From the NCBI RefSeq assembly GCF_900243075.1, contig NZ_OEZH01000182.1:1-64000 (forward strand): 64,000 nucleotides of DNA, written 5' to 3'. Positions 37,143 to 47,576 of this stretch are shown in pieces (position 1 is the stretch's first letter; each line of letters begins with the position of its first letter). The notes beneath the pieces were generated by a model. The model searched no databases. It was given only the letters and a program-made list of their open reading frames with translations, and was not told where the DNA came from. Position numbers and translations under genes: made by a program. Source of the stretch: Clostridioides difficile. Lineage in GTDB: Bacteria; Bacillota; Clostridia; Peptostreptococcales; Peptostreptococcaceae.

Positions 37143-37559
37143 TTATTTTGTCGCATTTAATTCTATTCTATCTGGAAGCTCACTCATATTCGTTTCAACA
37201 ACTATGTATGGAAAAGAATCCTCCTTATCTTTATACTTTATCTTAACTCTCAAAACATCCTTCCCTTCTTCGCTCACACTTTCTATTTTGTCCATTTCTA
37301 TACCATATTTATTGTTTCCTCTAGTCACTATAATGTATATTTTGTTATCAATTTTTGCTGCTAGTGCTCTTTCTTCGTTTGTATACTTATCCATCACATC
37401 AAGTATCTTTTCTGGTATTGAATTTCTTTGTAACACTGTATAATCTATAGGTTTAGATTTCTCTACAAACATACTTGGTATGAATATAAATCCCCCTATC
37501 ACGAATACAAGAGCTATAACCCCATAAATTATACCTTTAATGTTAAATTTTACATTCAA
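37143..37559 (-). CDS. Membrane-anchored protein with PrcB-like C-terminal domain
   Basis: The start is placed at TTG 37559, eight bases after GGGAGGAG; an ATG six codons earlier overlaps that site. The 138-residue product has one N-terminal transmembrane segment (IIYGVIALVFVIGGFIFI) and an exposed domain with IIVTRGNNKYGIEMDKIE, similar to the PrcB C-terminal domain of protease-complex proteins. I infer this from pattern only. The function is unknown. Confidence 0.6.
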   Translation of the reverse strand: MNVKFNIKGIIYGVIALVFVIGGFIFIPSMFVEKSKPIDYTVLQRNSIPEKILDVMDKYTNEERALAAKIDNKIYIIVTRGNNKYGIEMDKIESVSEEGKDVLRVKIKYKDKEDSFPYIVVETNMSELPDRIELNATK

Positions 37560-37712
37560 TCTTATCACTCCTCCCATATATTCTAAATATATGATTTATA
37601 ACCTTATCTTAGACTCTAAATTATTGATTAGGATTATCCAGAATTATAAACATATGTAATGCAATAAAAAAACATGTTTTCCTTATTTTATAATAAATGA
37701 AATGTAAAATAA

Positions 37713-37756
37713 AAAGAGCTATATGAAAACAATTAATTGTTTTCATATAGCTCTTT
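37713..37756 (-). terminator. 44-base perfect palindrome terminating the YkvI-like gene
   Basis: AAAGAGCTATATGAAAACAA and its exact complement form a 22-base-pair stem centred on AATT, followed on the minus strand by T-rich sequence. It lies 21 bases after the stop codon at 37777. Confidence 0.88.
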
Positions 37757-37776
37757 GGTTTACAATCTTAAAATAT

Positions 37777-38871
37777 TTATTTGCCATTAACTCCTTCTTG
37801 ATATCCAGATGTTTTTGTAATCTGTCTATAAAGAACACAAACCAGTATTATGACGCCCATATATCCAGTATATGGATATAAAATACCAACCAGCTTATCA
37901 AATGGTAGGAATCCACCTATAAGACCTAATATAGCTGTTATTAAAGTTATTAGCTTAAATTTAGGATGATTATCTTCTACAAATCTATTAGTTACTGACC
38001 ATAATAAAGGTACAGCTGTTGTATATATACCTAATATAAGAATTATTGAGAATAAAACTCCAACTATTGGTGAAATCTTATCAGCTAAGAATAATGAAGG
38101 TATTGCTTTTGAATATAAGCTTCCTATATCAGAAAGAATAGCTAAGTGCATCATTATAGCTGCTGCCATAAGTGCTACCCCACCTAATATACCACCACAA
38201 ATAGCTTCTTTTTTATTAGCAGCACTTGCTCCTAATCCAGTTAAGAATGCCATAACAACAATTGTGTTATAAGTAGTATATATTACACCAGATAGGTAAG
38301 CATTTGGAACTGGTTTAGCTATCTTTACAGTATTAAGAACTTGTGCAGCTTCTCCTATATTACCTATATTGTTAGCTAAACTTATACCACCAACTAAAAG
38401 TGTAAAGATTATTATTATAGGTCCTATTCCACCTAGTATCTTTGATAATTTATCAAGACCTAGTGAAACAGTTAATAATGCTACTATTGCCATACCTACT
38501 CTACCTACAAATGGGTTTAATCCATAGTATTCAGTTAAAGTTGCTCCTGCTCCTGAAATCATTACTACGAAAACACCAAATAAGAATAAAGGTCCAAACC
38601 ACTCAAAGAATATTCCTAAATACTTACCACAATAAACACGATAAATTTTGATAGGTTCTTTAAGTTGAAGTTCTTTACCTTTTGACATAACTGAAGCACC
38701 CATCCATGAGAATAATACCATTGAAATTATCCCACCAATAATACCTGCAAAACCATAAAAAGAGAAGAATTGCATTATTTCCTGTCCTGTTGCAAATCCA
38801 GAACCGATTACTGTTGCTACATACGCACCTGCGAAACTGATGACTGTTTTAACATTTACTTTTTCTGACAT
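37777..38871 (-). CDS. YkvI-like polytopic membrane protein (APC superfamily)
   Basis: The 364-residue protein has about ten hydrophobic segments. The first, FAGAYVATVIGSGFATGQEIMQ, holds the broken-helix GSGFATGQE motif that in APC transporters surrounds the substrate site. This is the B. subtilis YkvI type, a family of unknown substrate that resembles branched-chain amino acid carriers. It is monocistronic. Confidence 0.8.
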   Translation of the reverse strand: MSEKVNVKTVISFAGAYVATVIGSGFATGQEIMQFFSFYGFAGIIGGIISMVLFSWMGASVMSKGKELQLKEPIKIYRVYCGKYLGIFFEWFGPLFLFGVFVVMISGAGATLTEYYGLNPFVGRVGMAIVALLTVSLGLDKLSKILGGIGPIIIIFTLLVGGISLANNIGNIGEAAQVLNTVKIAKPVPNAYLSGVIYTTYNTIVVMAFLTGLGASAANKKEAICGGILGGVALMAAAIMMHLAILSDIGSLYSKAIPSLFLADKISPIVGVLFSIILILGIYTTAVPLLWSVTNRFVEDNHPKFKLITLITAILGLIGGFLPFDKLVGILYPYTGYMGVIILVCVLYRQITKTSGYQEGVNGK

Positions 38872-39205
38872 ATCTCAGTTACCTCCCCATGTGAAATTTT
38901 TTCATCTGCTTAAACAATTCGATAAACTACTTACAATTTCCTTTAACATAAAATACATGATACCTGTTTTATAGTTTTTTAGTATAATGACTTAAAACTT
39001 ATAATATGTTTTTATACCACAAACCTCCTTTCATAATTTTCTTAGATTCTCTTTTATCTAGGTGGTCATTATATATAAAATTAATTTCTCTATAAATTAT
39101 ATATTAGTCATATTTTTCTGAATAGTCAATATATATTTGAATATTTTCTCTATTTTTGTAAAAATTTGAATATTTTATTACAATTTTGATATATTGATAT
39201 CATGT
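38872..39205. other. Long AT-rich intergenic region
   Basis: No open frame or RNA gene is evident. A direct repeat TTTGAATATTTT occurs twice near 39135-39175. The stretch would contain the promoter of the YkvI-like gene, but no clear sigma-A pair stands out. Confidence 0.5.
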
Positions 39206-39249
39206 ACAAAAAAGAGAGATATAAATTAATATAGTACTTTATACCTCTC
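39206..39249 (-). terminator. Terminator after the transketolase genes
   Basis: GAGAGGTATAAA pairs with TTTATATCTCTC, 12 pairs with one G-U, followed on the minus strand by TTTTTT. It lies 47 bases after the transketolase stop at 39296. Confidence 0.85.
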
Positions 39250-39295
39250 CTTTAAATATATTATATTATTAACAAACATGAATAATTTACATCTC

Positions 39296-40237
39296 TTATA
39301 TTCTTTTTGCAATAATAGCTTCTTTCACAGCCTTTACTATGTCATCACAAGTTAATTCATATTTTTTTAACAATTCATTTGGAGCACCAGATTCGCCAAA
39401 TGAATCTTTAATTCCAACTTTTTTTACGATAGTTGGATAAGACTCCCCTACTACCTCACTTACAGCAGAACCTAATCCTCCAATTATGCTATGTTCTTCT
39501 ACAGTTACAATAGCGTTCGTTTCTTTTGCTGATTTCAATATTAAATCTTTGTCTATAGGTTTTATTGTAGACATGTTTATAACTCTAGCACTTATACCTT
39601 CTTCTTGCAACTTTTCTTGTGCCAATAGAGCTTCATTTACCATAATTCCACAAGCTATAATTGATACATCCTTTCCATCTCTTAAGACTGTACCTTTTCC
39701 TATTTCAAATGTATAGTCTTCATCAAATAAAACTGGAACTGAACTTCTTCCTAGTCTAACATAAACAGGTCCATTATACTTAGCTATTTCAAAAATCATT
39801 TTCTCTGTTTCAACTCCATCAGCTGGAACAAGAACTGTCATATTTGGTATAGCTCTCATTATTGCAATATCTTCTACACTTTCGTGAGATGCTCCATCCT
39901 CTCCAACAGTAAGACCTGCATGAGTAGCACATATCTTTACATTTAGCTTTGGATAACAAACTGAATTTCTTATAATCTCAAAGGCTCTTCCTGTAGCAAA
40001 CATAGCAAAAGTACTTGCAAAAGGTATTTTGCCAGCAGTCGATAATCCACAAGCAGCGCCTATTAAATTTTGTTCAGCTATACCCATATTAAAAAATCTA
40101 TCTGGAAATGCTTTGTAGAAATCATGTGTTTTTGTAGATTTTGATAAATCTGCATCCAATACTACAACATTGTCATTTATTTGACCTAGTTTTACTAATG
40201 CTTTACCATATGCTTCTCTTGTAGCCATTTTACTCAT
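39296..40237 (-). CDS. Transketolase, C-terminal subunit
   Basis: This 313-residue subunit has the pyrimidine-binding and C-terminal domains: [47 protein letters not shown] and [13 protein letters not shown]. Together with the N-terminal subunit upstream it forms one transketolase that exchanges two-carbon units with TPP. The start ATG at 40237 has AGGAGG eight bases ahead and overlaps the N-subunit stop by eight bases, so synthesis of the halves is coupled. Confidence 0.93.
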   Translation of the reverse strand: MSKMATREAYGKALVKLGQINDNVVVLDADLSKSTKTHDFYKAFPDRFFNMGIAEQNLIGAACGLSTAGKIPFASTFAMFATGRAFEIIRNSVCYPKLNVKICATHAGLTVGEDGASHESVEDIAIMRAIPNMTVLVPADGVETEKMIFEIAKYNGPVYVRLGRSSVPVLFDEDYTFEIGKGTVLRDGKDVSIIACGIMVNEALLAQEKLQEEGISARVINMSTIKPIDKDLILKSAKETNAIVTVEEHSIIGGLGSAVSEVVGESYPTIVKKVGIKDSFGESGAPNELLKKYELTCDDIVKAVKEAIIAKRI

Positions 40238-41057
40238 TGTCAGCACCTCCTAATTCAAGTAATGCCTTTTCTAACTCCTCATCACTTGGAGCTGTCCCAT
40301 GCCATCCTGCTTGATTTTCCATAAAAGATATTCCTTTGCCTTTTATGGTCTTTGCAATTATCATTGTAGGTTTTTTAACTGTTGATTTAGCCATATCAAG
40401 AGCAGCAAATATTTGGTCAAAATCATGCCCATCTATTTCAATTACATTCCACCCAAAAGCTTTAAATTTATCAACTATTGAACCTAAACTCATTACACTT
40501 TCTGTATCTCCATCTATTTGAAGTCCATTATTGTCTAAAAAAGCAATTAGATTATCAAGCTTATAATGTGCAGCACTCATAGCAGCTTCCCAAACAATCC
40601 CCTCTTGAACTTCACCATCACCAAGTAAAGTATATACATTCCATGGAGCATTATCCAGCTTTGATGCCATAGCCATACCACAAGCAACTGAAAAACCCTG
40701 ACCTAAAGAACCTGTAGATATCTCTACTCCTGGTGTTCCTTTCATATCTGGATGACCTTGTAACATCCTACCGATTTTCCTTAGCCCATTTAGTTCTTCC
40801 TTATCAAAATATCCTTTTTCAGCCAATGTAGCATATAATGCTGGTGCAGCATGTCCTTTTGACAATACAAATCTATCTCTATCCTCCATTTTAGGATTTG
40901 AAGAATCCACATTCATTTCATCAAAGTATAACGCAGTAAGTATTTCAACTACTGATAATGACCCTCCTGGATGTCCAGATTTGGCTCTATGTATCATTGA
41001 GACTATATCTCTTCTTATGATACGCGCAATCTCATTTAATCCTTTATGGTCTCTCAT
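40230..41057 (-). CDS. Transketolase, N-terminal subunit
   Basis: The 275-residue subunit is the TPP-binding half: [31 protein letters not shown], the GDG motif [17 protein letters not shown], and DNNGLQIDG. Split transketolases are usual in clostridia. The gene is the first of a two-gene operon that ends at the terminator near 39206. Confidence 0.93.
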   Translation of the reverse strand: MRDHKGLNEIARIIRRDIVSMIHRAKSGHPGGSLSVVEILTALYFDEMNVDSSNPKMEDRDRFVLSKGHAAPALYATLAEKGYFDKEELNGLRKIGRMLQGHPDMKGTPGVEISTGSLGQGFSVACGMAMASKLDNAPWNVYTLLGDGEVQEGIVWEAAMSAAHYKLDNLIAFLDNNGLQIDGDTESVMSLGSIVDKFKAFGWNVIEIDGHDFDQIFAALDMAKSTVKKPTMIIAKTIKGKGISFMENQAGWHGTAPSDEELEKALLELGGADNE

Positions 41058-41192
41058 GCAATTACCTCCCTTGAGTTCGTAATTTTATATCAATTCCATA
41101 TTATTATATCACTTTTAGGCTATTTTTTTGCGTTATTTTTAATTTTATTAACATAGCCCATTAAAATTAAACCTTAAGAAATATTTTCAAAG

Positions 41193-41229
41193 AAAAAAGG
41201 GATTGTCTAATAAAAGACAAATCCCTCTT
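41193..41229 (-). terminator. Terminator after mazF
   Basis: GAGGGATTTGTCT and AGACAATCCCTTTTTT form a stem with loop TTTATT, followed by T on the minus strand. It starts within a few bases of the mazF stop and closes the alr2-mazEF run. Confidence 0.85.
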
Positions 41230-41591
41230 TAAAAAGTAAATAATCCTAAACTTATTTGAAGTCCATCATCTACTTTTATCATCATATTTTCATCTAGACA
41301 ACCAATTTTTTCCCTCAGCCTCTTTTTATCAATGGTTCTAATTTGCTCTAAAAGAATTACTGAGTCTTTATTAAGCCCATATTCATTGGAACTTATCTCT
41401 ACATGAGTAGGTAATTTGGCTTTATTAATCTGAGATGTTATAGCTGATACTATAACTGTAGGACTATATTTATTACCTACATCATTTTGTATTATCAGAA
41501 CAGGTCTAACGCCTCCCTGCTCTGAACCAACAACTGGACTTAAATCAGCGTAATATAAATCACCACGCTTTATTTCACAATTAGTACTCAC
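41229..41591 (-). CDS. mazF: MazF/PemK-family toxin endoribonuclease
   Basis: MazF cuts single-stranded mRNA at short specific sequences and is neutralised by the antitoxin encoded just upstream. The core [21 protein letters not shown] and [22 protein letters not shown] and [12 protein letters not shown] are intact. The GTG at 41591 overlaps the mazE stop and gives 120 residues, near the usual size; an ATG 16 codons upstream is possible. Alr-MazE-MazF is the same order as in Bacillus. Confidence 0.9.
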   Translation of the reverse strand: MSTNCEIKRGDLYYADLSPVVGSEQGGVRPVLIIQNDVGNKYSPTVIVSAITSQINKAKLPTHVEISSNEYGLNKDSVILLEQIRTIDKKRLREKIGCLDENMMIKVDDGLQISLGLFTF

Positions 41592-41868
41592 CTTGGGCAA
41601 TCTTCCCTTCATTTTTATCATCAGAAGATACTTCTTCAACTGTCATACCTAATTCAGCTAGTGACAGATTAATTTGACCCATTTCTCTATAACCCGTTTT
41701 CATAGATTCTTTAATATGAATTCTCTTTTTCTGAGTTATATAGAACTGAAAAGCAGCTTTTGCAAAATCTTCTCTGTTACTGTTCTCCATCTGAACTATA
41801 CTATCAACTTCAGAAATCAGAGAGTCTGGTAAAGTAACTTCTATTTTTTCTTTACTCTTATCGTACAC
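41581..41868 (-). CDS. mazE: MazE-like ribbon-helix-helix antitoxin
   Basis: The 95-residue protein has an N-terminal beta strand and two helices ([19 protein letters not shown] and [16 protein letters not shown]), a ribbon-helix-helix DNA-binding fold, then a charged tail that likely blocks MazF. It overlaps mazF by 11 bases and starts 32 bases after alr2. It would bind its own operator, but no clear palindrome is present in this short gap. Confidence 0.87.
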   Translation of the reverse strand: MYDKSKEKIEVTLPDSLISEVDSIVQMENSNREDFAKAAFQFYITQKKRIHIKESMKTGYREMGQINLSLAELGMTVEEVSSDDKNEGKIAQGEY

Positions 41869-41900
41869 AAAATCGCCTCCCAGATTATAATATCATGGTT

Positions 41901-43058
41901 TTATTTTAGCAAATAACTGTTTATTTGTACAAGCTCATTATTTTCCATATAAACACGGTCAACTCTTCTTGATATCATACATAACACTTCATAGTTTATA
42001 GTTCCTAAGTCTTTAGCTATACGCTCAGCTGTAACTTCGCCTTCTCCAAATAGTATAACCTCATCTCCAACTTTTATGTCTATATCTTTGTCAATTCTAA
42101 CCATTATTTGATCCATACAAATTCTACCAACTACATTAAACACTTCTCCTTTAATAAGAACCTTAGGATTTTTTTGAATTCTAGTAAATCCATCTGCGTA
42201 TCCAATTGGAACTGTAGCTATTGTTTCTTTACCAGTAGTTGTGTATTTTAGTCCATAACTTATTCCTACATCTGGTTCAACTTGTTTTATATGTCCGATT
42301 TTTGATTTTAATTTCATGGCTGGTCTTAATTCTAATCTATCTTTAAATACATCATCAGATGGATAATGACCATATAATATTATTCCTGCTCTTACCATAT
42401 TTAATCTTAAATCAGGGCAATCCATAATGGCTGCACTGTTTGATACATGTTTTATAGCTATTTTTACACCAGCCTCATCCAACTTATCAGACATAAATTT
42501 ATAATTATTAGCTTGTTTATAAGTGTACTCTTTACTTACTTCATCAGCTGTAGCAAAATGAGTAAACATACCTTCTAAATCTAAATATTCTAATTTATTT
42601 AATTTTATTATTTCCTGTACTGACTCCTCATTAGGTTGGAAACCTATTCTAGTCATTCCTGAGTCTATCTTAACATGAACACAGGCTTTTTTCCCTAAAG
42701 ATTTTGCAATTTCGTTTATCTTTTGTGCTGTTTCTAAAGAATAAACTGTCATAGTTATTTTATTTTTTATAGAATCTTCGAAAGCTTCGTCTGGAGTATA
42801 TCCCAAGTTCAAAATAGGAAGTGTTATGCCATTTTGTCTAAGTTCAATTCCTTCAGCAGTTCTTGCCACTGCTAAATAATCTACCTTTTCTTTTTCTAGT
42901 AATTTTGCAACTTCTACCGCACCATGTCCATATGCATCAGCTTTTATTACTCCACAAACCTTAATATCTTCTTCTAATAAATTTTTAATATTATTTAAGT
43001 TAAATCTTAAGTTATCTAGATTTATCTCTGCCCATGTAGGCACTGTTATTTTTTGCAT
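41901..43058 (-). CDS. alr2: Alanine racemase
   Basis: The PLP enzyme interconverts L- and D-alanine. Lys39 in VCGVIKADAYGHG is the Schiff-base residue and the Tyr in VGISYGLKYT is the second base; GYADGFTR and GRICMDQIMV are also conserved. The 385 residues are complete. In C. difficile the gene next to gerS is alr2, which has been tied to co-germinant alanine use; that is knowledge of the family, not seen here. GGGGGA precedes the start. Confidence 0.93.
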   Translation of the reverse strand: MQKITVPTWAEINLDNLRFNLNNIKNLLEEDIKVCGVIKADAYGHGAVEVAKLLEKEKVDYLAVARTAEGIELRQNGITLPILNLGYTPDEAFEDSIKNKITMTVYSLETAQKINEIAKSLGKKACVHVKIDSGMTRIGFQPNEESVQEIIKLNKLEYLDLEGMFTHFATADEVSKEYTYKQANNYKFMSDKLDEAGVKIAIKHVSNSAAIMDCPDLRLNMVRAGIILYGHYPSDDVFKDRLELRPAMKLKSKIGHIKQVEPDVGISYGLKYTTTGKETIATVPIGYADGFTRIQKNPKVLIKGEVFNVVGRICMDQIMVRIDKDIDIKVGDEVILFGEGEVTAERIAKDLGTINYEVLCMISRRVDRVYMENNELVQINSYLLK

Positions 43059-43072
43059 TTCTTTAGTCCCCC

Positions 43073-43663
43073 TTAGTTTCTGTATTCAAAATCTTTGTAT
43101 TTTACTGTAAATCTTGGCACTCCCTCCTTATCCAATACTTCCATTTTTTCAGGACTTTTTGTGTCAGCATTTACATACAATACTTGCTTATTAAAATATT
43201 TATTATCCCCAGGAATAAAAGTCTCTAAAACCAAATGTCCTTTAGATAACTTTACTTTCATCTCTTCGTTTTGAAGATAGTTTTTTATAAAGTCTCCTAT
43301 AAAAAGATATTGATTATTTTTTCCTGTATTAGGTAATTCCACTATATCACTGATATTCGGATTTTTAACTAATATTTTATCACCTTGATACTCTATACTT
43401 TTCCCTTTTAAATGTTTTGGGGAAATTACTTCTAATTTATAGTTATCGGTTTTTTTATAAGTATGAATTAAAACATAATTGTGTGGGCTTCTATTTCCAA
43501 CTACTTCTACTTCAGCTTTACAACTGTAAGAATTCATATCAGAAATCTGCTTTTGAAAATATTTGTATACTTCTTCTTTTGTGGACTGTCGTTTTTGGCA
43601 TCCTATTACAATTATAACCAGTGCCAAAAACATAATACATACTATGGTCCACTTTTTTCTCAC
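43073..43663 (-). CDS. gerS: Germination lipoprotein GerS-like
   Basis: The 196-residue precursor has a basic N-terminus, a hydrophobic stretch and a lipobox ending VIVIGC with Cys22 as the lipid-attached residue. The rest has a LolA-like beta fold pattern (NYVLIHTYKKTDNYKLEVI, then LVLETFIP). Its place directly before alr is the known gerS-alr2 order in C. difficile, where GerS assists the amidase CwlD in making muramic-delta-lactam in spore cortex. It starts 20 bases after the CBS gene stop. Confidence 0.85.
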   Translation of the reverse strand: MRKKWTIVCIMFLALVIIVIGCQKRQSTKEEVYKYFQKQISDMNSYSCKAEVEVVGNRSPHNYVLIHTYKKTDNYKLEVISPKHLKGKSIEYQGDKILVKNPNISDIVELPNTGKNNQYLFIGDFIKNYLQNEEMKVKLSKGHLVLETFIPGDNKYFNKQVLYVNADTKSPEKMEVLDKEGVPRFTVKYKDFEYRN

Positions 43664-43683
43664 ATCACACCTCCTACTTTAGT

Positions 43684-44145
43684 TTATTCATTGTATAAAG
43701 CTTTTATTATATCATATCTACAAATTATACCTTTAATCTTATTGTCATCATCTACTACAGGAACTCTGTTTATTGATTTTTTAATCATTATATTAGCTAC
43801 ATCATCAAACTTATCATCTTCATGAACCTTTATTATATCTTTAGACATAAGTTCTCCAACCTTATAAGCAGCTACTTGTTTTATATCTTTTTCTACTTTT
43901 TTTAAATCATCTAAGAAAATCAATCCTTGTAATAGATTTATATAGAGAGGAGCTTCTATATATTTTTCTTTTTTAAGAATATCTGTTTCAGAAATTATTC
44001 CAACAACTCTATTCTCTGAATCTACAACTGGCAGACCTCCTATTTTTTCTGCAATTAGCATATTAGCTACATCTGCTATACTATCATCTTGTTTTGCTAC
44101 TATTACATCTGTTGTCATTATTTCTTTTGCTGTTTTATCCATCAT
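43684..44145 (-). CDS. Two-CBS-domain protein
   Basis: The 153-residue cytoplasmic protein has two CBS domains: MTTDVIVAKQDDSIADVA with GGLPVVDSENRVVGIISETD, and MSKDIIKVHEDDKFDDVA with INRVPVVDDDNKIKGIICR. Such pairs bind adenosine nucleotides. Nothing shows its target. It lies between acpS and gerS. Confidence 0.88.
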   Translation of the reverse strand: MMDKTAKEIMTTDVIVAKQDDSIADVANMLIAEKIGGLPVVDSENRVVGIISETDILKKEKYIEAPLYINLLQGLIFLDDLKKVEKDIKQVAAYKVGELMSKDIIKVHEDDKFDDVANIMIKKSINRVPVVDDDNKIKGIICRYDIIKALYNE

Positions 44146-44159
44146 AATGTAATCACTCC

Positions 44160-44540
44160 TTAGTCCTTAATTATGGTTATCGCATTTGCTATAGCATAAT
44201 CTTTTGAATGTGATATTGAAACTTTTATTTCTAAAACATTATAATCTATGCACATTTTTGCTAGATTATTATAAGTTTTTACTATTGGTTTTCCCATCTC
44301 ATTTCTGAGAACTTCTATATCTTTAAAGTTAAACACTCTAATCCCTGTGCCCATAGATTTACTTATAGCTTCCTTAGCTGCGAAATTACCTGCTATACTT
44401 TCTGCTTTAAAATTCTTAGAATTAAAATACTCTATTTCTCTATTTGTAAATATTTTCTCCAAAAACCTATTATTTTTTTCTACAGCTTTTCTTATTCTGT
44501 CAATTTCAATTATGTCTACACCAATCTCAAATATATTCAT
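44160..44540 (-). CDS. acpS: Holo-[acyl-carrier-protein] synthase
   Basis: AcpS transfers phosphopantetheine from CoA to the serine of ACP. Residues IGVDIIEIDRIRKAV (Asp9) and AGNFAAKEAISKSMG (Glu in AKEA) bind magnesium. The length is 126 residues, as for the family. An AGGAGG-like site (CTGGAGGAA) precedes the ATG at 44540. It may head the acpS-CBS-gerS-alr2-mazEF run. Confidence 0.93.
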   Translation of the reverse strand: MNIFEIGVDIIEIDRIRKAVEKNNRFLEKIFTNREIEYFNSKNFKAESIAGNFAAKEAISKSMGTGIRVFNFKDIEVLRNEMGKPIVKTYNNLAKMCIDYNVLEIKVSISHSKDYAIANAITIIKD

Positions 44541-44936
44541 TGTTCCTCCAGAAAATTTATAATACTTCTTTCAATAATTAATAATGAATTTATAAATTTA
44601 CTATCAATAATACATATTATTATTTAGTTTATGTTACTTATCTTAATTTAATAATCATTATAATAAAACTGTAACTTTTAAAGTTATTTGTAATGAATAT
44701 TATATACAAATCTATTATATTATTTATTATACTACACAACTAAGCAAATTTTTTAAATTTTATAAAAATTTTATATGTATTTCTTATATGAAGATGCTTT
44801 CATTTGCATAAAAGCTATCTAAACCTTCTTTATCTTATTAATTACAACATAATTTTGCAGCAAATTTAAACATTTTATGAATTTATTGTCACTAAAAGAT
44901 TTCAATTTTCTCGTTATTTTGTTAACATTAAAATGC
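44541..44936. other. AT-rich intergenic region before acpS
   Basis: About 400 bases between acpS and the atp terminator hold no open frame. On the minus strand TTGATA and TATTAA stand about 18 bases apart roughly 40 bases before acpS, a weak promoter candidate. I see no RNA element. Confidence 0.4.
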
Positions 44937-44983
44937 AAAAAAGTCATTTTATCCAAAATATTTTTGGTCAAAATGACTTTTTA
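44937..44983 (-). terminator. Terminator of the ATP synthase operon
   Basis: AAAAAGTCATTTTGACCAAA and its partner form a long stem with a G-U and small mismatches, followed on the minus strand by TTTTTT. It lies about 18 bases past the atpC stop codon. Confidence 0.88.
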
Positions 44984-45000
44984 CATTCTAAATTAAATTA

Positions 45001-45261
45001 CTAAATCCACTCAGCAGATTCTGTCAATATGACAGTTTTATCTTGAGCCACATTAACGAATCCTTCTGCTATTTTCGCCTCTTTAAAACTTCCATCTTTT
45101 TTTATCTTTAAAGTTCCTACAGTTATACCTGAAACAAATGGTATATGACCTTTCAATACACCTTTGTCTCCTTTTGTAGTTCTAACTACTATCATTTCAA
45201 CGTCTCCATCATAAAAAGTATTATTTGGAGTTACAACCTTCAATGAAAATTCACTGGCCAT
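45001..45261 (-). CDS. atpC: ATP synthase epsilon subunit, beta-sandwich domain only
   Basis: Epsilon links the rotor to c in F1. The 86 residues hold the N-terminal beta-sandwich (FSLKVVTPNNTFYDGDVEMI, KGHIPFVSGITVG) and stop after LTESAEW, where most bacterial forms continue with a two-helix domain of about 45 residues. No open frame for that domain follows in any frame. The protein should still hold the rotor together but lacks the usual autoinhibitory helices. Confidence 0.93.
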   Translation of the reverse strand: MASEFSLKVVTPNNTFYDGDVEMIVVRTTKGDKGVLKGHIPFVSGITVGTLKIKKDGSFKEAKIAEGFVNVAQDKTVILTESAEWI

Positions 45262-45263
45262 GA

Positions 45264-46661
<1,398 letters not shown>

Positions 46662-46670
46662 CTAACCTCC

Positions 46671-47549
46671 CTATTTTAGAGCTTCAACTCCGCCAACTAT
46701 CTCTGTTATTTCTTGAGTTACAGCTGACTGTCTTGCTCTGTTATAACTTAACTCTAAATTAGATAGCATTTCATTTGCATTGTCTGTGGCCGATTCCATC
46801 GCAGTTCTTCTAGCACCTTGCTCTGATGCAAAAGATTCCAAAATTCCACCATATACTGTACCTGATATAAACTGAGGTACAATATAACTTAAAACTGCTT
46901 CTGCTGATGGTATATATTGTACTTTTGATTTACTTTGTTTTTCTTCTTTTATTACAACTCCTTGTTCATCTGTATCTTTTTCAAAAACTAATGGAAGCAA
47001 TTTTAAAATTTCAACTTCCTGTGATAAAGCTGACTTAAATTTTGTATAAGCAATATAAACCTCATCTACTTCACCTTTTTTATACAGGTCAATAATAGTT
47101 TGTGAAATTTCTATCGCATCTTCATATCCACAAGCTTCAACACTATTTATATCTTTTGCTATATTGTAGTTTCTTTTATTAAAAAATTCATGGGCTTTCT
47201 TTCCAACAGTAATAACTGTTTCCTTTTTACCTTCCATATGAGACACAGATTCCTTTAATACATTGGAATTGTATCCACCTGCAAGTCCTCTGTCTCCAGC
47301 TACTACTATATAGCATTTGTTTTTTACTTCTCTTTCTTTTAAAAATTCATTTCTAACTCCACGTGTTGTTTGGGCAATATCTTTTACTGTATCGTACAAA
47401 GTATTAAAATATTCTCTTGAATTTTCAGCTTTTTCTTTTGCTTTTCTAAGCTTAGAAGATGCAACTAGTTCCATCGCTTTAGTTATTTGCTTTGTACTTT
47501 CAACACTTCCCATACGTGTTTTGATTGCTTTAATTCCAGCTCCTGCCAA
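46671..47549 (-). CDS. atpG: ATP synthase gamma subunit
   Basis: Gamma is the central shaft. The N-terminal helix KAIKTRMGSVESTKQITKAM and the C-terminal helix ATDNANEMLSNLELSYNRAR are conserved; GDRGLAGGYNSNV is in the middle domain. The length is 292 residues. It lies between atpA and atpD as in all bacteria. Confidence 0.96.
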   Translation of the reverse strand: MAGAGIKAIKTRMGSVESTKQITKAMELVASSKLRKAKEKAENSREYFNTLYDTVKDIAQTTRGVRNEFLKEREVKNKCYIVVAGDRGLAGGYNSNVLKESVSHMEGKKETVITVGKKAHEFFNKRNYNIAKDINSVEACGYEDAIEISQTIIDLYKKGEVDEVYIAYTKFKSALSQEVEILKLLPLVFEKDTDEQGVVIKEEKQSKSKVQYIPSAEAVLSYIVPQFISGTVYGGILESFASEQGARRTAMESATDNANEMLSNLELSYNRARQSAVTQEITEIVGGVEALK

Positions 47550-47576
47550 TTAATTTACCTCCTTTTTTAAAAAGGA

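Noticed and set aside
44985-45003. Frameshift at the end of atpC hiding a lost C-terminal domain
   Set aside because: After the stop no frame resembles the epsilon helices, and the operon terminator begins within 18 bases.
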